Below are positions 59,927 to 64,000 of a stretch of 64,000 bases of DNA, one piece after another. The DNA comes from Streptomyces cynarae (GTDB lineage: Bacteria > Actinomycetota > Actinomycetes > Streptomycetales > Streptomycetaceae): assembly GCF_025642135.1 (NCBI RefSeq), contig NZ_CP106793.1, forward strand, positions 3,517,001-3,581,000. The letters run 5' to 3'. How positions within the stretch are numbered: the first letter of the stretch is position 1; each line of letters begins with the position of its first letter. Both the position numbers and the translations under genes were made by a program. Below the pieces are notes generated by a model. That model did no database searches. It saw only the letters and a list, made by a program, of their open reading frames with translations, and had not been told where the DNA came from.

Positions 59927-60505
59927 ATGGACCCCGTCACCCTGACCACCGAACGCCTCCTGCTGCGCACCGTGGGTCCCCAGGACACCGACGCGGTGTA
60001 CGCGGCAGCCCAGGACCCCGAAATCCAGCGCTGGACCACGATCCCGTCGCCGTATCTGCTTGAACACGCGGAGCTGTTCGTCGAGCAGATCGCGCCGGAC
60101 GGCTGGAGGGACGCCTCCATGTTCACGTTCGGCGTCTTCCTTCCCTCCGGGGAGCTGGTGGGCATGCTCGGCCTGACGATGCGCTCGCTGGGTGTCGCCG
60201 AGGTCGGCTTCTGGGCGACGAAGGAGCACCGGGGCAACGGCTACATCACGGAGGCCACGCTCCGCGCTGCGCACTGGGCGTTCACCCACCTGTCGGTCGA
60301 CCGCGTGGAGTGGCGCGCGGAGGTCGGCAACGCGGGCTCGCGGGCGGTCGCGGAGCGCGCGGGCTTCACCATCGAGGGGGTGCTGCGGTCCGCGATCAAC
60401 AACAAGGGGGTGCGCCGGGACTGCTGGGTCGGCTCCCTGCTGCCCTCGGACGTGGGCCTGCCGTCGACGGCGGCGTATCTGCCGGCGCCGGCACCGGCGC
60501 CGTAG
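59927..60505 (+). CDS. GNAT-family N-acetyltransferase (RimJ/RimL-like)
   Basis: 192 residues from ATG 59927. N-terminal LTTERLLLRTVGPQDTDAVY is typical of the RimJ/RimL/Acetyltransf_3 group. The acetyl-CoA-binding motif A is in EVGFWATKEHRGNGYITEAT, followed by VEWRAEVGNAGSRAVAERAGFTIEGVLR. The substrate may be a protein N-terminus or a small amine. The downstream YcaQ-like gene is 56 bases away on the same strand. Confidence 0.93.
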   Translation: MDPVTLTTERLLLRTVGPQDTDAVYAAAQDPEIQRWTTIPSPYLLEHAELFVEQIAPDGWRDASMFTFGVFLPSGELVGMLGLTMRSLGVAEVGFWATKEHRGNGYITEATLRAAHWAFTHLSVDRVEWRAEVGNAGSRAVAERAGFTIEGVLRSAINNKGVRRDCWVGSLLPSDVGLPSTAAYLPAPAPAP

Positions 60506-60561
60506 GCGCGGGCTCTCGCAGCTCGTCCCGCGTTGTCAGTGCCGCCCCCTACGGTGTGACC

Positions 60562-61764
60562 ATGCCGAGTCTCCCCCGCCCCACCATCGAACTGACCGCC
60601 GACGAAGCCCGCCGTATCGCCCTGCGGGCGCAGGGCTTCCTCGGTGCCGGCGACCGCAGGGCCGGCGTGCGTGGCCTGCTGCGCCGGCTCGGCGCCGTCC
60701 AGCTCGACACCATCTCGGTTCTGGCCCGCTCGCACGAACTCATTCCGTACGCCCGCCTCGGAGCCATAGGCCGCAAGGCGGTCGACTCGGCGTACTGGAC
60801 GCGTTCGTCCGACGGCCCGTCCACGGCCGGCCCGCACGCGTTCGAGTACTGGTCGCACGCCGCCTGCGTCCTGCCCATCGAGGAGTGGCCCCACTTCGCC
60901 TTCCGCCGCCGCGCCTACCGCTCCCGCCCGCACTGGAGCCACACCCTGCCGGACGGTGCCTACGACCAGGTCATCAAGCAACTGCGCACCGAAGGCCCCC
61001 TGACGGCCACGGATCTGGGCGGCGCGAAGAAGACCAGCGAGTGGTGGGACTGGTCCGGCACGAAGGTCGCGGTGGAGCGCGCGCTGATGTACGGAGAGGT
61101 GGTGTGCGTCGAGCGCCGCGGCTGGAAGCGGGTGTACGACCTGGCCGAGCGCGCCGTCCCCGAGGCGCTGCTGCACGACGAGCTGGACGACGCCGAGTGC
61201 CTGCGCCGCCTCGTCTCCCTGGCCGGCCGTTCCCTGGGCGTCGGCACACGCGCGGACATCGCGGACTACCACCGTCTCAAGGGCGAGCAGGTCGATTCCG
61301 TGATCGCGGACTCGGGCCTGGTCCCGGTGACGGTCGAGGGCTGGGGCAAGCCTGCCTGGGCGGATCCGGAGGCGCTGCGGACCCCGCCGCGCGGCCGCCA
61401 CCGGACGACACTGCTGTCGCCGTTCGACTCGCTGATCTGGGAGCGGGCGCGCACGGAGCGGATCTTCGGCTTCACCCACCGCCTGGAGGCGTACGTCCCC
61501 AAGCAGAAGCGGGTGCACGGCTACTTCGCGATGCCGGTCCTCGCCGGGGGCCGGCTGGTCGGCCGGGTGGACCCCGCGCGTGAGGGCCGCACGCTGGTCG
61601 CCCGGCAGGTCACGCTGGACGGCGTGAAGGCGGTCCCGTCGGTGGCGCAGGCGCTGCTGGAGGCGGCGAGCTGGGTGGACTGCACCAACGTCCGCGTGGA
61701 GCGGGTGGACGCCCCGGAACTGCGCGAGCCGCTCGTCCGGGAGCTGGACCGTGCCCTGGGCTGA
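60562..61764 (+). CDS. YcaQ-like winged-helix DNA glycosylase (HTH_42 family)
   Basis: 400 residues from ATG 60562. The family (AlkZ/YcaQ) removes bulky or crosslinked purine adducts from DNA. The N-terminal block LRRLGAVQLDTISVLARSHE carries Q47-L48-D49, the QxD pattern of the YcaQ-like branch rather than the QxQ of AlkZ. LLSPFDSLIWERARTERIFGF and FAMPVLAGGRLVGRVDPARE are typical C-terminal blocks. Its role is likely protection against endogenous or environmental alkylating agents. No biosynthetic gene cluster is adjacent, so it is probably a housekeeping copy. It is convergent with the response regulator. Confidence 0.9.
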   Translation: MPSLPRPTIELTADEARRIALRAQGFLGAGDRRAGVRGLLRRLGAVQLDTISVLARSHELIPYARLGAIGRKAVDSAYWTRSSDGPSTAGPHAFEYWSHAACVLPIEEWPHFAFRRRAYRSRPHWSHTLPDGAYDQVIKQLRTEGPLTATDLGGAKKTSEWWDWSGTKVAVERALMYGEVVCVERRGWKRVYDLAERAVPEALLHDELDDAECLRRLVSLAGRSLGVGTRADIADYHRLKGEQVDSVIADSGLVPVTVEGWGKPAWADPEALRTPPRGRHRTTLLSPFDSLIWERARTERIFGFTHRLEAYVPKQKRVHGYFAMPVLAGGRLVGRVDPAREGRTLVARQVTLDGVKAVPSVAQALLEAASWVDCTNVRVERVDAPELREPLVRELDRALG

Positions 61765-61785
61765 TCCCTTGACTGCCCGGCCCCG

Positions 61786-62532
61786 CTAGCGGATCTCGAG
61801 GATCTTCTCCCGCATCGCGTAGACCACGGCCTCCATCCTGGAGTGGAGCTGCAGCTTTTCCAGGATGTTGCGCACGTGGTTCTTCACGGTGTTCTCGGAG
61901 ATGAACAGCTCCTTGGCGATGTCCCGGTTGTTCATTCCGGTGGCGACGAGCTTGAGGACCTCCAACTCCCGGTCGGTGAGCCTCGGCGCCGGGACCAGCC
62001 GGCGCTCGTCGGTCTTCTGGATCATCGACTTGAACTCGGTGAGGAGCTTCGACGCCATGGAGGGGCTGATCTGCGACTGCCCGTCGGCGACCGCGCGAAT
62101 GGCGGTGGCCACCTCGTCGGTGGAGATCTCCTTGAGGAGGTAACCCGTGGCGCCCGCCTTGATCGCTTCGTAGAGATCGGCCTCTTCGTCGCTGATCGTC
62201 AGCATGATGATCTTGGCGCTGGGCGCCACCTCCTTGATGGAGGTGCATGCCTCGATGCCACCCCGCTTGGGCATCCGCACGTCCATCAGCACGATGTCCG
62301 GCAGCAGATCGGCCGCCTTGTCGACCGCTTCCGCGCCGTCCCCGGCCTCGCCGACGACCTGGATGTCCTCCTCGGCCGCCAGCACGATCTCCAGGCCGCG
62401 GCGGAAGAGGGCGTGGTCGTCCACGACGAGAACGCGGATCGGCTCCTTGCGTGCAGGGCCCGTCTCCGGGACCGTGCCGGCGACGCCGTCGTCGGCGTTC
62501 TCGTCCTGCGTCGGTCCGAAGCTGTCCGCCAT
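61786..62532 (-). CDS. NarL/LuxR-family response regulator (orphan)
   Basis: 248 residues from ATG 62532, with a strong GGGGAGGAAC site. After a 30-residue acidic leader, the receiver domain (about 32-150) has the acidic pair VVDDH, phosphoacceptor Asp 84 in VLMDVRMPK, Thr in MLTISDEE and Lys in YLLKE. The LuxR-type HTH (about 183-238) has LTDRELEVLKLVATGMNNRD and ENTVKNHVRNILEKL. No histidine kinase is adjacent, so the partner is encoded elsewhere. It is separated from hpf by a hairpin. Confidence 0.94.
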   Translation of the reverse strand: MADSFGPTQDENADDGVAGTVPETGPARKEPIRVLVVDDHALFRRGLEIVLAAEEDIQVVGEAGDGAEAVDKAADLLPDIVLMDVRMPKRGGIEACTSIKEVAPSAKIIMLTISDEEADLYEAIKAGATGYLLKEISTDEVATAIRAVADGQSQISPSMASKLLTEFKSMIQKTDERRLVPAPRLTDRELEVLKLVATGMNNRDIAKELFISENTVKNHVRNILEKLQLHSRMEAVVYAMREKILEIR

Positions 62533-62676
62533 GTTCCTCCCCCTGAAGGCTGTGGCCTGTGGTCCTGTGCCATCGCCAACCCAAGGCAACGACCCACCGG
62601 TTGAGCCGTTTTGGCCATGATTCCATGCCCGGGCGACAGACAGGTGACAGAGCGCGGCGCGAAGTGGTGGCACACC

Positions 62677-62713
62677 GGTGCCCCTGGGGGCGCATGGGCT
62701 CACCAGGGGCACC
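62677..62713 (-). terminator. hpf terminator
   Basis: Perfect hairpin GGTGCCCCTGG / CCAGGGGCACC with a 15-base loop, 24 bases past the hpf stop; no T run. Confidence 0.7.
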
Positions 62714-62737
62714 GGGTTATGCCATGACCCGGCGGGC

Positions 62738-63430
62738 TCAGCCGCGGAGCGTTCCGCCGGCGTCGGCCGCCTGTGCCTCGGCCACCATCTGGTCGGTGCT
62801 GAGGTGGATGACGCCGTAGTCGTAGGCGTGCCGCCGGTAGACGACGCTGGGTTGCTTGGTCTCGGAGTCGACGAACAGATAGAAGTCGTGCCCGACCAAC
62901 TCCATTTCGTAGAGCGCCTGGTCGAGTGACATCGGAGACGCGACGTGGGTCTTCTCGCGGACGACGAGGGGGCCTTCGCCCTTCACCTCGAGCGATCCGA
63001 TCTTCTTGGTCGGCACGGCGTCCGAGTCTTCTTCCGGTACGAGGCCGCCGTTGCCGTTGAGCGTCGCGGCACCCGGGACGTGGTCGGGCACCTCGGCTGC
63101 CGTGAGCCTGCGGACCCCTCGGCGGGTGTGCCGCTTGTCGTGCTGCTTGCGCAGCCGGGCCTCCAGTTTCTCCGCCGCGAGGTCGAGTGCCGCGTACGGA
63201 TCGCTTGCCGCCGCCTCCGCACGGATCACCGGACCACGGGAGCGGAGGGTGATCTCCACTCGGTCACAGCGGTCGGCCTGCCGCGGGTTGGGCTCCTTGG
63301 ACACCTCGACATCGAGGCTGATCACCTTGGCATCCAGCTTCTGGATCTTGTCCAGCTTCAGCTTCTCGGCCACGTGCTTCCGGAACCGCTCGGGCACCTC
63401 GGTCTTGCGGCCCTTGACGACGATGTCCAC
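62738..63430 (-). CDS. hpf: long-form ribosome hibernation-promoting factor
   Basis: Binds the 30S subunit and drives 100S dimer formation in stationary phase. 230 residues from GTG 63430 (MDIVVKGRKTEVPERF). The N-terminal S30AE domain (about 1-105) is followed by a linker and the C-terminal dimerisation domain (about 170-230, SPMSLDQALYEMELVGHDFYLFVDSETKQPSVVYRR...). Codons upstream of the GTG are not family-like. Stress-sigma or stringent control is likely, but I could not identify a promoter with confidence. Confidence 0.95.
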   Translation of the reverse strand: MDIVVKGRKTEVPERFRKHVAEKLKLDKIQKLDAKVISLDVEVSKEPNPRQADRCDRVEITLRSRGPVIRAEAAASDPYAALDLAAEKLEARLRKQHDKRHTRRGVRRLTAAEVPDHVPGAATLNGNGGLVPEEDSDAVPTKKIGSLEVKGEGPLVVREKTHVASPMSLDQALYEMELVGHDFYLFVDSETKQPSVVYRRHAYDYGVIHLSTDQMVAEAQAADAGGTLRG

Positions 63431-63744
63431 GCAGAACTCCGTTCCCGGATCGCTCCGCTCCCTGGCGGAGCATCTCCCTTGTGCACCAGGCTCCGGCGAG
63501 CGCCGGAACCTCGGACTCGGTGACGTCCACCTCCTCCTCCCCCGGGGGCGAGGTCTCCACCCCACCGCTACGGGTGATTGCAGAAAACCCGCAGCACGGC
63601 ATTCGGACAAGGGAGGGACGGCCTGCGCCTTTCCCTCTCAACCGAACATATCTCGCCCGGACGGATGTCGTCACCCTCTACCGCGGCGTACCTCCGTTCA
63701 GGTGAATTGACCTGCTCATTACCTGCAACGAAGCAAGTTCTCGG
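63431..63744. other. intergenic region between comF and hpf
   Basis: About 314 bases with no supportable gene. It should contain the hpf promoter; AT-richer stretches are GAGATATGTTCGG (minus strand, near 63650) and the sequence around 63705-63735. I could not assign a sigma factor. Confidence 0.5.
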
Positions 63745-64000
63745 TCAGTTCCGGTTTGTTTCGAAAGACTCCGGCGAAGCGGCGATCACGGCCGCGCAGA
63801 TCCCGTCCTGGAGGCCGTTCCCGGCGGCCGTTCCCCGCGGCCCCCGGGGCCGGTGCGCCGTTGCCGTCGTCTCCCTCGCTCTTCGTTCCCCCCTTGCTTC
63901 CCCTGCCACGCGCGCATACACCTCCGTGTCCGCACTGTCGGTCTCCGCGAGAGCCGCCCGTACCGCGCGTGCCGCCTCCGTCAGCGAAGCACCCGTCGTC
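63745..64000 (-). CDS. ComF-family phosphoribosyltransferase, C-terminal part (runs off the window)
   Basis: Read on the minus strand in from the window end, this frame gives TTGASLTEAARAVRAALAE, about 40 low-complexity residues, then GICAAVIAASPESFETNRN and TGA at 63747-63745. The TTGAS block is the PRPP-binding loop of type I phosphoribosyltransferases, and the VIAAS..FE.NRN end is characteristic of ComF proteins. 84 codons are inside the window. The low-complexity Arg/Thr/Gly-rich insert between the two blocks is unusual. Its position upstream of hpf matches Streptomyces gene order. Confidence 0.8.
   Translation of the reverse strand, partial: TTGASLTEAARAVRAALAETDSADTEVYARVAGEARGERRARETTATAHRPRGPRGTAAGNGLQDGICAAVIAASPESFETNRN

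Overview
The window is chromosomal DNA from a Streptomyces species. The evidence is the very high GC with G/C-biased third codon positions, many GTG/TTG starts, an actinobacterial-type tmRNA tag, an EssC/FtsK-like FHA protein beside PkaA-type kinases, a GDH-180-class glutamate dehydrogenase, and widespread Streptomyces intergenic hairpins. The order ssrA-smpB-S41 peptidase-ftsX-ftsE-prfB-pkaA through ohr/ohrR and on to secA-hpf-comF is, from memory, the conserved core-chromosome order around the S. coelicolor pkaA-secA region.

Layout. 0-8.5 kb: a membrane protein, trans-translation genes (ssrA, smpB), a secreted S41 protease, ftsEX, a small zinc-ribbon membrane protein, a LAETG cell-wall protein and prfB. 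8.8-15.7 kb: two membrane-anchored Ser/Thr kinases and a divergent FHA-FtsK-like ATPase, a plausible phospho-signalling module. 15.8-19.5 kb: a sugar ABC importer (lipoprotein plus two permeases, no ATPase). 19.6-26.4 kb: three tandem bifunctional GT2 + TagF-like glycerophosphotransferase proteins. 26.4-27.5 kb: the ohr/ohrR peroxide pair. 27.5-33.2 kb: membrane and GT2 glycosyltransferases and galE. 33.2-38.6 kb: a TetR/SDR divergent pair, a large secreted amidase with FG-GAP repeats, and a second TetR. 38.9-44.7 kb: a TagGH-type exporter, a fourth GT2-TagF protein and another GT2. 44.9-46.0 kb: a roughly 1 kb minisatellite between convergent genes. 46.0-48.1 kb: a GT-C-like membrane protein and GtrA. 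48.3-64 kb: gdh, DJ-1-like, HAD and small conserved proteins, secA, a GNAT, a YcaQ-like glycosylase, a NarL-type regulator, hpf, and the C-terminus of comF running off the window.

Taken together, 19.6-48.1 kb looks like a dispersed wall-glycopolymer (teichoic-acid-like) locus: polymerases, side-chain glycosyltransferases, a sugar-nucleotide epimerase, an ABC exporter, a GtrA flippase and an amidase. In its four GT2-TagF paralogues the two domains appear reciprocally degenerate, which I consider the most interesting biology here.

Quality caveat. Six genes (8775-10003, 10164-11833, 12391-15658 twice, 19661-21915, 24192-26398, 56093-56721) are readable only after restoring one missing base at each of seven sites. 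At several sites the missing base falls in a G/C run. All seven shifts have the same sign, so they look like assembly deletions rather than real mutations. I give those genes their full reconstructed spans.
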